From NCBI GenBank assembly GCA_964549915.1, contig CAZJWX010000008.1, positions 1 to 64,000 of the forward strand: a stretch of 64,000 nucleotides of DNA, given 5' to 3'. Positions 43,401 through 51,300 of this stretch are shown one piece after another; position 1 is the first letter of the stretch, and each line of letters opens with the position of its first letter. The position numbers and the translations under genes are program-made. Source of the stretch: JAUZRW01 sp964549915. Its GTDB lineage: Bacteria; Chloroflexota; Anaerolineae; Aggregatilineales; Phototrophicaceae. The notes beneath the pieces are model-generated. The model saw only the letters and a list, made by a program, of their open reading frames with translations, was not told the DNA's origin and did no database searches.

Positions 43401-44113
43401 ACCGGGATGGCAGCCGTGATGAACAGGTGCTGATGCTCAAAGGTGATGAACGCGCTGAGAAAGAGATGGAAACGGTCAAAGGCAAGCAAGAAGCCAGGGC
43501 TGAAAAAGCCGACCAGGTGACGACGCCACACCGCGAGTATCCGCGTCCGAGCGTTCTCAGTGGGGCGACGGTGCGCTTCAACACGCCGTTTGGCCGCTCC
43601 TACATCACGATGAATAGCGATGAACTGGGCAATCCCTTCGAGGTCTTCATCACCGTCGGCAAGGCAGGCAGCGACATCCAGGCCGATGCTGAGGCTCTGG
43701 GGCGCATGATCTCGCTGCAACTGCGCACCACCGCACCGCCCAACCGTCTGCAAATGTTGCGCCTGATTGTGGAGCAGTTGGAAGACATCGGCGGGGCGCG
43801 CCCGGTGGGGTTCGGGCCGAATCGCCTGCTATCGCTGCCGGATGCTGTGGCGCGTGCGTTGCAAACCCACTACTTCGAGAGCGATGGGAAGCCGCGCCAA
43901 CTGGGGCTGTTCGGTGATGTGGAGGAAGCCGAAGCGAAGCCTGCTGAGAAACCAGCCGACCTACCGCCGGATGTCGTCAAAGAGAAGACGAAGCAGCTCG
44001 CGCAGGATGGTTACGTCAGCGGGGCGGATATGTGCCCGGAATGCGGCACCAGTTCGCTGATCCGCACCGAAGGGTGCCGCAAGTGCCTGACCTGCGGCTA
44101 TAGCGAGTGCTAG
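40424..44113 (+). CDS. nrdJ: adenosylcobalamin-dependent (class II) ribonucleotide reductase containing an intein
   Basis: Reduces ribonucleotides to deoxyribonucleotides using a B12-derived thiyl radical, independently of oxygen. The exteins (about 864 aa after splicing) carry LTFYNCYVVPSPQDS, GGGVGMNLSTLRP, the catalytic NPCGEQPLGGWSVCNLGALNL, RRVGLGTMGIAELM, TGSTGTMVNTSTGVEPFFSW and the C-terminal cysteine motif CPECGTSS...CRKCLTCGYSEC. An intein of 365 residues sits exactly between NP and the thiyl-radical cysteine. GAAGGAAGAAG precedes the ATG. A cobalamin riboswitch lies upstream; a GC-rich GCAA-loop hairpin follows. Confidence 0.97.
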   Translation: MTKSQSTQRNALHDLGYKIFLDRYAQKDMTRESLREGDTVIVVVNPDTGQREVGTVKAIDLPRVTVQLKHGDTVERDIEHVDKPIETKPEQMMDRVARGVAEVEATPEKRKQWEKEFRWLLDDWKFVPGGRILTAAGTDQELTFYNCYVVPSPQDSREGIMTTLTQMTEIMSRGGGVGMNLSTLRPRQAYVKGVNGRSSGSVSWGALYSFVTGLIEQGGSRRGALMLILNDWHPDIFDFINSKREAGKITNANISVGVSDSLMDAVKNDDDWDLVFPDTSDPDYDELWDGDLDTWVAAGRKVVHYKTIKARELWDAIIESAWASAEPGVWFRERSNKMANSWYFNPLISTNPCVTGDTRIYTDKGLVQARELFDEETDIRVAVDGRFGVEETLLPSSRVFMTGVKPVFRLQTEEGYYLRATADHRIMTPRGWVELQDLKPGDKIHILNRKGGFGQEGSLELGHVLGWLVGDGTIKADRAVLSFFGDEKRELASMFAGYANDIVEPMTVAARSYNVGVVEMSGRDEARVQSDRLRQLATEYGLAENKHQVPEVVFQGTEEMQRGFLQALFTADGSFQGNVQNGTSVRLAASNLELLEQVQLLLGNFGIASKIHRNRREGQYRMMPDGKGGSKEYRTNPQHELVIRRQSLGVFAEEIGFLMGYKQEALEANLSNRQQVLYAEHFTATVEAITEDGIEEVFDLTQSDTSSFIANYIVIHNCGEQPLGGWSVCNLGALNLSRFYDEEADDVDWDLLDRSVRTATRFLDNIIDTTPYFFEENRDMQLSERRVGLGTMGIAELMLSCGIRYGSDESVAFIDRVYKAIAIAAYETSAELAAEKGAFPQFDAEKYLESGYMQQMPESVRQQVAEKGIRNVTLLTQAPTGSTGTMVNTSTGVEPFFSWVYYRKSRLGLHEEQVPVVAKYYEEHPDAEELPDYFVTAMELSPEEHVKVQGAFQRWIDSAISKTSNVPNEYTVEQVSDLYMYMYELGCKGGTIYRDGSRDEQVLMLKGDERAEKEMETVKGKQEARAEKADQVTTPHREYPRPSVLSGATVRFNTPFGRSYITMNSDELGNPFEVFITVGKAGSDIQADAEALGRMISLQLRTTAPPNRLQMLRLIVEQLEDIGGARPVGFGPNRLLSLPDAVARALQTHYFESDGKPRQLGLFGDVEEAEAKPAEKPADLPPDVVKEKTKQLAQDGYVSGADMCPECGTSSLIRTEGCRKCLTCGYSEC
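41480..42574 (+). other. intein in NrdJ (with LAGLIDADG homing-endonuclease motifs)
   Basis: Protein residues 353-717. Splicing residues are all present: Cys1 in CVTGDTRI, block B TADH (421-424), terminal His-Asn (VIHN) and Cys+1, which is the catalytic radical cysteine of the host enzyme. Two LAGLIDADG-type motifs, LGWLVGDGT (Asp471) and ALFTADGSF (Asp572), suggest a homing endonuclease that may still be active. The enzyme cannot function until the intein leaves. Confidence 0.95.
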
Positions 44114-44128
44114 GAGAGCCGTGAGCGA

Positions 44129-44171
44129 TCAGCTTTCAGCTAGTCAGCTTTGGGGCGGCGCAAGTCGCCCC
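44129..44171 (+). terminator. GCAA-tetraloop hairpin with tcagctttcag element after nrdJ
   Basis: GGGGCGGC (44152-44159) pairs with GTCGCCCC (44164-44171) around a GCAA tetraloop, with no T tract. The preceding tcagctttcagctagtcagct matches the element at 11299-11321 that also precedes a GC hairpin. Confidence 0.5.
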
Positions 44172-44208
44172 GTATAGCATCTCTGATAAAACTTTTACGT
44201 GTAGGAGA

Positions 44209-44238
44209 TTGGTACTAATTTCAAGTCTGTGCTATATT
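44209..44238 (+). promoter_or_regulatory. promoter of the DUF2188 cassette
   Basis: TTGGTA and the extended -10 TGCTATATT are separated by 18 bases. This is the best -35/-10 pair in the window and would start a transcript with a leader of about 240 bases before the first gene. Confidence 0.55.
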
Positions 44239-44345
44239 GAAGAGAAGTAGAACTATTGTTTCTTGCGAGGCTCAAGATTATTTGGGCAACGATGGAAGGT
44301 ATCAAAAAGGAGGCTAAAATCAGTTCAAGGTTTTGAGGTGACAAT

Positions 44346-44473
44346 CACAGTCAATCGCTTATCGGGGAGACTGTGAAGCTGCGAGCGCCAACTCGTAGCA
44401 TCCCCCCGAATCGCTAATCTAACAGACTAATAGCATACCTGATTGTGATGTTTGGTGCAATTGGTATGCTGTT
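44346..44473 (+). ncRNA. structured RNA leader or small RNA, class unknown
   Basis: Three helices in series: CACAGTC/GACTGTG (44346-44375), GCTGCGAG/CTCGTAGC with a 6-base loop (44378-44399), and AATAGCATACC/GGTATGCTGTT (44429-44473) with an inner ATTG/CAAT. The loop of the first (ATCGGGGA) could pair with CCCCCCGA at 44402-44409 as a pseudoknot. The last helix ends just before the Shine-Dalgarno sequence of the next gene. It does not match tmRNA, 6S, SRP or a riboswitch I know. It fills the 377-base gap after nrdJ. Confidence 0.5.
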
Positions 44474-44490
44474 GGAAATAAGGAAGAAAC

Positions 44491-44715
44491 ATGACAAAAA
44501 AGAATCAACATGTAGTGCGCCGTAAAGATGGTTGGGCTGTGCGTGGTGAAGGTAATTCTCGTGACACAGCACACACTAGCACGCAGCAAGAAGCTATTGA
44601 ACGAGCAACGGAGATTGCACGTCGAAATGAATCAGAAGTAGTGATTCATGGTCGTGACGGCAAAATCCGCGAGCGCAACAGCTACGGCAATGATCCATAT
44701 CCGCCGAAGGGATGA
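44491..44715 (+). CDS. small DUF2188-type protein
   Basis: A 74-residue basic protein with the DUF2188 pattern: VVRRKDGWAVRGEG, ATEIARRNESEVVIHGRDGKI and the terminal NSYGNDPYPPKG. The family is a short alpha/beta module of unknown function found in many bacteria and mobile cassettes. AAGGAAG precedes the ATG. Base composition is clearly more AT-rich than the flanking genes, suggesting recent acquisition together with the next gene, which starts 3 bases after its stop. Confidence 0.85.
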   Translation: MTKKNQHVVRRKDGWAVRGEGNSRDTAHTSTQQEAIERATEIARRNESEVVIHGRDGKIRERNSYGNDPYPPKG

Positions 44716-44718
44716 GAG

Positions 44719-44955
44719 ATGATTAAATTCAAATTTCACTCCGACTTTGATCCTGATGAAATAGGACGACAAATCCGTAAGAGCGCTATTGAGCGGGTTG
44801 AAGGTGCTATTTCGCAAGTGGTTTGTCCTATACATGGTCAGACTGCAACTTGTCATGTAGTTGATGAACACTCTGATAACATCCGATTTGAGTTTAGCGG
44901 ATGTTGTGAAACATTGATTGAGAAGTGCTACGAAGCTGTGAGATTTGAATCCTAG
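44719..44955 (+). CDS. small Cys/His-containing protein, partner of the DUF2188 gene
   Basis: I do not recognise a named family. The 78-residue product has an N-terminal charged helix (FDPDEIGRQIRKSAIERVEG), then a cysteine/histidine set, VVCPIHGQTATCHVV, and near the end SGCCETLIEKC. These could bind a metal. It is AT-rich like its upstream neighbour and co-directional with a 3-base gap, and a strong terminator follows, so the two genes form a discrete unit. Confidence 0.7.
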   Translation: MIKFKFHSDFDPDEIGRQIRKSAIERVEGAISQVVCPIHGQTATCHVVDEHSDNIRFEFSGCCETLIEKCYEAVRFES

Positions 44956-44965
44956 TAGCACGCGA

Positions 44966-44992
44966 GGGCAGTCCGCGAGGGCTGTCCTTTTT
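44966..44992 (+). terminator. intrinsic terminator of the two-gene cassette
   Basis: GGGCAGTCC pairs with GGGCTGTCC over nine positions (two G-U) around a GCGA tetraloop and is followed by five T. Confidence 0.85.
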
Positions 44993-45058
44993 GGTCTCAG
45001 CGGATTGTGGCGCAAGGCACTGAATCGGGTATCCTTTCGAGAAAAAGGAGACATGTCC

Positions 45059-45640
45059 ATGCAGATTCAGCCCAATGCGGCGCTGATCGTCGTCGATGTC
45101 CAGCAAGGTCTCGATGTCGCAGAATACTACGGCGGTGAACGCAACAATCCCCAGGCAGAAGCCAACATTGCCCGTTTGATCCAGGCGTGGCGTGAGAGCG
45201 GACGCCCCCTCTTCCACATCCAGCATCACAGCACCGAACCGCGCTCCCCCTTGCGTCCAGGGCAGCCGGGGCATGACTTCAAGCCGGAAGCCAAACCGCT
45301 GGCAGGCGAGCCGATCATCCCCAAGAACGTCAACAGCGCCTTCATCGGTACCGATCTGGAGCAGCAGTTGCGCAGTCAGGGCATTGAGCAAGTTGTCATT
45401 GTGGGCTTGACGACCAATCACTGCGTCAGTACGACGACGCGCATGGCTGGCAACCTGGGCTTTGAGACGATCCTCGCCGCAGACGCCACCGCCGCCTTTG
45501 AGCGCGTCAGCGTCAATGGACAGCATTTCCCCGCGCAGACCATACACGAGACCGCTCTCGCCAGTCTGCACGATGAATTTGCAACCGTTGCCGATACTGA
45601 CGCCATCCTCGCCGCCCTGGATGCCGAAGAGAAACCATGA
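45059..45640 (+). CDS. isochorismatase-like cysteine hydrolase
   Basis: Cysteine hydrolase of the isochorismatase/nicotinamidase superfamily, 193 aa. The catalytic triad is visible: Asp in LIVVDVQQG, Lys in IIPKNVNSAF and Cys in TTNHCVSTTTR. Start at 45059 is chosen because AAAAAGGAG is 8 bases upstream; an ATG at 45053 would be only 2 bases from it. The substrate is unknown. The gene overlaps the following thioesterase gene by ATGA, suggesting a shared function. Confidence 0.9.
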   Translation: MQIQPNAALIVVDVQQGLDVAEYYGGERNNPQAEANIARLIQAWRESGRPLFHIQHHSTEPRSPLRPGQPGHDFKPEAKPLAGEPIIPKNVNSAFIGTDLEQQLRSQGIEQVVIVGLTTNHCVSTTTRMAGNLGFETILAADATAAFERVSVNGQHFPAQTIHETALASLHDEFATVADTDAILAALDAEEKP

Positions 45641-46074
45641 GCGAATTTCAGGTACAAGACCCCAACTACGAGGCACGGGTGCGTACGGGCTTCGCGGGGC
45701 AGCGGATCATGCAGCAGCTACAAGCGACCATCAGTGACCTCGCGCCAGGGCGCTTCCAAATCACGATGCCCTTCGCGGAAGAATGGACGCAGCACAACGG
45801 CTTCCTGCACGCCGGAATCGTGACCGCCATTGTGGATAGCGCCTGCGGCTTCGCGGCCTACACGCTGATGCCTGCTGATGCCGATGTGCTCACGGTGGAA
45901 TACAAGGTCAATTTTCTGGCACCGGGCCTGGGAGAGCGCTTCGTCGCCACCGGGCAGGTGCTCAAGCCGGGGCGGACGATCACGGTTTGCGAGGGAAAAG
46001 TGGTGGCGCAGCAGGGCGACTCTCAGAGAGTGATTGCCGCCATGCAGGCCACCATGATAGCTGTCCGTCGCTGA
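45637..46074 (+). CDS. PaaI-type hotdog thioesterase
   Basis: Predicted acyl-CoA thioesterase with a hotdog fold, 145 aa. The family signature HNGFLHAGIVTAIVDSACGFAAYT is split here between the helix and its entry (HNGFLHAG; VDSACG), with the later strand VEYKVNFLAPGLGE. Its start overlaps the stop of the cysteine hydrolase. It is convergent with the CoA-transferase gene, with only 3 bases between their ends. Confidence 0.88.
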   Translation: MSEFQVQDPNYEARVRTGFAGQRIMQQLQATISDLAPGRFQITMPFAEEWTQHNGFLHAGIVTAIVDSACGFAAYTLMPADADVLTVEYKVNFLAPGLGERFVATGQVLKPGRTITVCEGKVVAQQGDSQRVIAAMQATMIAVRR

Positions 46075-46077
46075 CTA

Positions 46078-47385
46078 TCAGGCGAAACTGTGTACTGCCG
46101 GGATGTAGTTCTGCTCACGCGCATAGCGTAGCAAGTCTTCGCGGAAATCCGGGTGCGCGATGTTGACCAGGGCATGTACGCGCTCGCGGATCGAGAGTCC
46201 CCAGAGGTCGGCTGCGCCGAATTCGGTGGCGATCATGCGCACGTCGTTGTGGGAGGTCGTCACGGCAGCACCCGGCTTCAACTGTGGCACGATGCGGGTG
46301 ATGGTGCCGCGCTTGGCCGTGCTGGGCAAGGCGATGACCGTCAGGCCACCCTTAGAACGCGCTGCACCGCGCACGAAATCCACCTGTCCGCCGACGCCGG
46401 AATAGAACTTGGGGCCAATGCTGGCGGCGCAAACCTGCCCGGTGATATCCACTTCCAGCGCCGAGTTGATCGAGATCATGCGATCATTCTGGGCGATGAT
46501 GAAGGGATCATTCACGTATTCGGTCGGGTGCATCTCGAAGATCGGGTTATCGTCAATGTATTTGAAGAGCTTGCGCGAACCGACCACGAAGCCAGCGACC
46601 ACTTTGCCGGGATGGATGGTCTTGCGGGCGTTGGTGATGATGCCCTTTTCGATCAAGTCCATTACACCGTCGGAGAACAGCTCGGTGTGAATGCCCAGGT
46701 TCTTGTGACCTGTGAGCTGGCGCAGCACAGCGTCCGGAATGCCGCCGATACCCGTTTGCAACGTCGCGCTGTCCGGGATGTGCTCGGCAATGTGTGTTGC
46801 GATCTGGCATTGGGTGTCGTTCACATCCGGTAAGATGACTTCTGGCAGTTCGTAATCGACCTCAATGAAGAAGTTGATCTGGTCAACGTGGATGAAACTG
46901 TCCCCCAGGGTGCGTGGCATGTTGGGGTTCACCTCGGCGATGACCATCCCTGCCGACTCAGCAGCGCTCTTGGTCACACCGACTTCGATCCCATAAGAGC
47001 AATAGCCGTGCTGGTCGGGCGGACTCACCTGGATAATCGCCACATCGACGGGCGTGCGTCCCGTGCGGAAGAGGTGCGGAATCTCCGACAGGAAAATCGG
47101 CGTGAAATCCGCCAGACCCTGCGCCACAGACGCGCGTGCGGTGGGGCCAATGAAGTAGTTATTCACGCGGATGTGCTCAGCCATATCCGGCGTGACGTAA
47201 GGCTCATCGCTGCCGAAGTCGAGCACCTGAATGACTTCAACTTCTCGTAATTCCTTGTGTCGGTCGAGGAGGGCTTTCTGAAAAGACAGGGGAGTGGAGC
47301 AGTTGCCTGTGAAGAAAATCCGGTTTCCGGATTGGACTTTTGCGGCGGCTTCCTCTGCACTGATGATGCGGTCACGCCAGGACAT
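46078..47385 (-). CDS. acetyl-CoA hydrolase/CoA-transferase (4-hydroxybutyrate CoA-transferase type)
   Basis: Family I CoA-transferase moving CoA between carboxylic acids via a glutamyl-CoA thioester. The active-site glutamate is in GIHTELFSDG (Glu235). Other blocks are SPPDQHGYCSYG, TLQTGIGGIPDAVL, SGVGGQVDFVRGA and VTTSHNDVRMIATEFG. Length 435 aa. The exact acid (acetate, 4-hydroxybutyrate, butyrate) cannot be told. GAGGAAAACG precedes the ATG. It could participate in fermentation or carboxylate activation. Confidence 0.93.
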   Translation of the reverse strand: MSWRDRIISAEEAAAKVQSGNRIFFTGNCSTPLSFQKALLDRHKELREVEVIQVLDFGSDEPYVTPDMAEHIRVNNYFIGPTARASVAQGLADFTPIFLSEIPHLFRTGRTPVDVAIIQVSPPDQHGYCSYGIEVGVTKSAAESAGMVIAEVNPNMPRTLGDSFIHVDQINFFIEVDYELPEVILPDVNDTQCQIATHIAEHIPDSATLQTGIGGIPDAVLRQLTGHKNLGIHTELFSDGVMDLIEKGIITNARKTIHPGKVVAGFVVGSRKLFKYIDDNPIFEMHPTEYVNDPFIIAQNDRMISINSALEVDITGQVCAASIGPKFYSGVGGQVDFVRGAARSKGGLTVIALPSTAKRGTITRIVPQLKPGAAVTTSHNDVRMIATEFGAADLWGLSIRERVHALVNIAHPDFREDLLRYAREQNYIPAVHSFA

Positions 47386-47594
47386 GACGTTTTCCTCCAG
47401 TTCGATGTCTTGTTTCGATTACGATCCTAGCTTACCGGAGAACCCGGGCGCTCCGTAGTGATGGGCGGCATTGTTCCGATGGACAAATGACAGGGGTTAT
47501 GAGAATCGCCTGAGTAAGCCTCCCGCTAATACCCTCTCAATATTTGCGCTGTAAAATTCGCTGGTTCATCGTACACAGATTGCAGGATGCTCGG

Positions 47595-48248
47595 ATGCCG
47601 ATTTTTCAACGTAGTAGCAAAGCTGGCTTTCCCTGGACTCTGGTATTTCGCTTCGCCCTTGTGCTCTTCATCGCCTGGGTGCTGCTCATGATGGGATTGG
47701 TGATTGCGATTGATCGGACTGGGCGCGTGGATCAGGCGCAGGAAGCTGATGGGATCGTTGTTCTGGGGGCAGGATTGTCCCGCGATGGACGTCCCGGGTA
47801 TGCGCTCATCCGCCGCTCCAGCCATGCTGCGCAGTTGTGGCACCAGGGCTATGCCGATACGATCCTGTGCACCGGTGGGCAAGCGCCGGGGCAGCCGCGC
47901 AGCGAAGCTGATGCCTGCCGCCAGGTGCTTATGTGGCGCGATGTACCGGCCAACGCCATCCTGCTGGAAGAGCAGAGCCGTAGCACTGAAGAGAACGCCC
48001 TCTACAGCCGCCCGATCATTGAGGCCAACGGCTGGGAGACGGTGATTCTGGTCAGCGACAGCTATCACGTCTTCCGTGCCGAAATCCTCTTCCGCACACG
48101 CGGCATTCCTGTACTGCTGAGTCCGGTGCCGCGCGAAGAGATGCGCAACCACGACTCCTACCCGCGCGCCGTCACGCGTGAAATCGCCGCCCTGCACTGG
48201 CAGTTTTTCAAGGACTTGCTGGGACTCCCCTTCACGCATATTCCGTAG
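47595..48248 (+). CDS. YdcF-like (DUF218) membrane protein
   Basis: A single N-terminal transmembrane helix (FALVLFIAWVLLMMGLVIA) is followed by a DUF218 domain: IVVLGAGLSRDGRPG, TILCTGGQAPGQPRSEA, EEQSRSTEENALYSRP and VILVSDSYHVFRA. DUF218 proteins (YdcF, SanA, ElyC) are linked to envelope or peptidoglycan-precursor homeostasis; SanA and ElyC are the close functional analogues. Start at 47595 is preferred to an upstream in-frame codon on homology; the Shine-Dalgarno sequence is weak. Length 217 aa. Confidence 0.85.
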   Translation: MPIFQRSSKAGFPWTLVFRFALVLFIAWVLLMMGLVIAIDRTGRVDQAQEADGIVVLGAGLSRDGRPGYALIRRSSHAAQLWHQGYADTILCTGGQAPGQPRSEADACRQVLMWRDVPANAILLEEQSRSTEENALYSRPIIEANGWETVILVSDSYHVFRAEILFRTRGIPVLLSPVPREEMRNHDSYPRAVTREIAALHWQFFKDLLGLPFTHIP

Positions 48249-48301
48249 CCATCATCAGCGGATCGTAGCCCAACCGCATATCATGCGCGTCGCTTCCGGC
48301 A

Positions 48302-48307
48302 TATAAT
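48302..48307 (+). promoter_or_regulatory. candidate promoter -10 of the A2M gene
   Basis: A perfect TATAAT lies 40 bases before the alpha-2-macroglobulin gene; -35 not clear. Confidence 0.4.
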
Positions 48308-48346
48308 GACAGTGAATGCACAGGCCAATATGAAGGGGGATGCTTC

Positions 48347-51300
48347 ATGCGACGATTGATTGCGCTGATTTGCGCCGGGCTGCTGTTGGCCGGGATTGTG
48401 CCACAGCTTCTGGCACAGGATACGCGCCAGCCCACCAGTTCCGTGCTGCAAGTGGTGGATACCGAACCCCTTGCAGGTCAGGAATTGGCGCTGGATGGCA
48501 CGATCACGATTTACTTTGATCGTAGTCTGGATTGCGCGACGGCAGAAGACGCCTTCCAGATCATGCCACAGCTCGCCGGGAGCCTCGATTGCACGGGTAC
48601 GGCGATTACCTTCACCCCGGATGAGGACTTCAACCGGGCTGCAACCTACCGCGTCATCCTGGCTACGAGCCTGCGAGGAGCGGATGGGGCACAGCTTCTG
48701 GAAGCCTATGAATTGACTCTGAACACGGTCGGCTACATCGGCGTCACGGAGACCTTCCCTGCGCCGGGCAGCATGGAGATTCAGCCAGATACGACGCTGA
48801 CGATCATCTTCAATCGCCCCGTCGTTCCGCTGACCATCCTGGAAGAGCGCGATACCCTGCCCGATCCCCTCACAATTTCCCCGCCGATTGTGGGGACAGG
48901 CGAATGGCTGAACACTTCGATCTATACCTTCGAGCCAGACGGTGCCTTCGCCGGGAACACGACCTATGAAGTCACGGTCAACGAAGGGCTGGAAGGTGTG
49001 GATGGTGCGGTACTGCGCGATGCCTACAGCTTCAGCTTCACGACGCAGCCGCCGAGGCTCGTAGAGTTTTCCCCCAACGCAGGTAGCGACGATGCGCGGC
49101 TGGATGGGCGCGTGCAGGTGCGCTTCAATATGGCGATGGATCGTGCCAGCGTGGAGGAGCGTTTTGCCCTCATCAATACGGAAACGGGCAATGCGGTTTC
49201 CGGCGAATTTGAATGGGCGGACGACGATGCGGGTTTCAGCTTCACGCCTGATGAAAATCTACAACTGGGTACGATCTACCAGGCCAGTTTTGAGGACGGC
49301 GTGCAGTCTGCCAGCGGTGGACCTGGCGGCTTGCAAGGCGAGGTCAGTTGGACATTTGCGACCGTGCCGGAACCATCTATCGTCAGCACCAGCCCACAGG
49401 ATGGCGAGGACGACTCATCGCCCTACCGCGCTGGCTTCACCATCTACTTCGCCTCGCCGATGAATCCTGAAACGCTCGCTGACAGGATCACGATTGAGCC
49501 GGAGCCAGAGCGCGAACCGGGCTTCTACTATCGCGAGTGGAGCGACAGCTACGAGGTTTCCTTCCTGACATACCCCAGCGCCACCTACACCGTGACGATT
49601 GAGCCGGGGGCAGAAGATGTCTACGGCAACGTCATTGATGAAGCGTACACCTTCACGTATCGCACGCGCGAATACGACCCGGAGGTGAGCTTGAATACGC
49701 CGGGACCGCTGGGCTTCTACAACGCCTCGCGCCAGCCAACGCAGGTCTTTGTGAAATATCGCAACATGGAGACCTTCGACCTGCTGCTCTACGATGTGCC
49801 GCTGGAGCGTTTCGCCAGCCTCGCGACCAGCAGCAGCAGTTACTACTACGATTTGCCTGATAACCTCAACTTACCCGACGAGGCGCTCCTGCGTCGCTGG
49901 ACGGTGGATGGCCGCGAGATTCCGGAGAACGCCCTGCGCTACGATCTGTTGGAATTCGGCTCGGATGTTTTCAGCCTGGACTGCGCCTCTGCGCTGCCGT
50001 CACGCCTCAGTGCGGGGGAAACAGCCCTGGTCATCACCGAACCTGACCCTGTGCGAGCGCGGGCGGCTCCCGTCGATGGCGAAATCGTCGAATTGCTCTA
50101 CCGGGACTACGCCTTGACGATCCTCGACCGCGCCGTATGTGGTGAGGATGGCTTGCTCTGGTGGCCTGTCGAACTGCGCGATGGGACGCAGGCCTGGGTG
50201 GCAGAGAGCGTCGGCGAAGAGTACTTGCTTGCACCGCGCGACCCCGCCAGCGGCGTCGAAATTCCTGTCACGGATGCCGAAGGCGAAGCGCTGCCACCGG
50301 GCATCTACTACCTGGGAACACGCTCAGAACAATTCCGCGATCAAAGTCATATCATGATCGTGGCGACGGCGAATATTGTCCTCAAGAATTCGATTGACAG
50401 CGTGATGGCCTGGGTGACGGATGTGCAGAGCGGGCAACCCATCGCCAACGCCCCGGTCACGATCTACGCCCTGGGTTACCAGGAGGTCGCCAGCGGGACG
50501 ACGGACGCCGACGGCATGCTGCTGGTGGATGTGCCACCGGAGGAGAGCGTCTACGAACGGTTCTTCGCCGTGCTGCAAACCGAGGAGCATTTCGGCGTCG
50601 GCTTCTCGGAGTTCACGCAGGGCATCGAACCCTACCAGTTCGAGCAGAGCTTCAACTTCTTCCCCGGTCTGTACCGGATCTATGCCTATACGGATCGCCC
50701 CGTTTATCGTCCGGGGCAGCCGGTATACTTCCGGGGCATCGCCCGCAGTCAGGATGATGTCAGCTACACTGCACCGGATTTGCAGACCATCCCGGTGACG
50801 ATCCGCGATGACGGGGGCAACATCATCTTTGACGAAGAGCTGCCCCTGAACGAGTATGGCACTTTCGAGGGTGAGATCACGTTGGATGATGATGCGTCGC
50901 TGGGCTACTACTACCTCAGCGCGGAGCTACCAGGCCGCAATGAGCACGATCTCTCGACGGGCGGTGTCAGCTTTGCCGTCGCAGAGTACCGCCTGCCGGA
51001 ATTCCAGGTGGAAGTCATCGCTGAAGAGCCGGAAGTTGTGCAGGGCGCGACCATCGAAGCGACGGTCAACAGCACCTTCTTCTTCGGTGGGGCAGTCAGC
51101 AATGCGCGGGTGGAATACACCGTCATCAGCGAGAACTATTTCTTCGACTACGAGGGAGAAGGCCGTTTCGACTTCGTGGATTACAACTACGATGCGGGGC
51201 CAAGCGCCTTCTACGCCAGCAGCACGCGCGGCGCAATCGCCAGTGGCAGCGACACCACCAACGAACAGGGCGAATTCACCATCGAGATTCCAGCGGAATT

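Noticed and set aside
44292..44336. 14-codon ORF (MEGIKKEAKISSRF) in the cassette leader
   Set aside because: No Shine-Dalgarno sequence and no amino acid bias to suggest a leader peptide; probably chance within the leader RNA.
44172..44490. tmRNA, 6S RNA or SRP RNA in the structured region after nrdJ
   Set aside because: No tRNA-like ends, tag ORF, long single hairpin with central bubble, or SRP tetraloop motif was found; left as unknown structured RNA.
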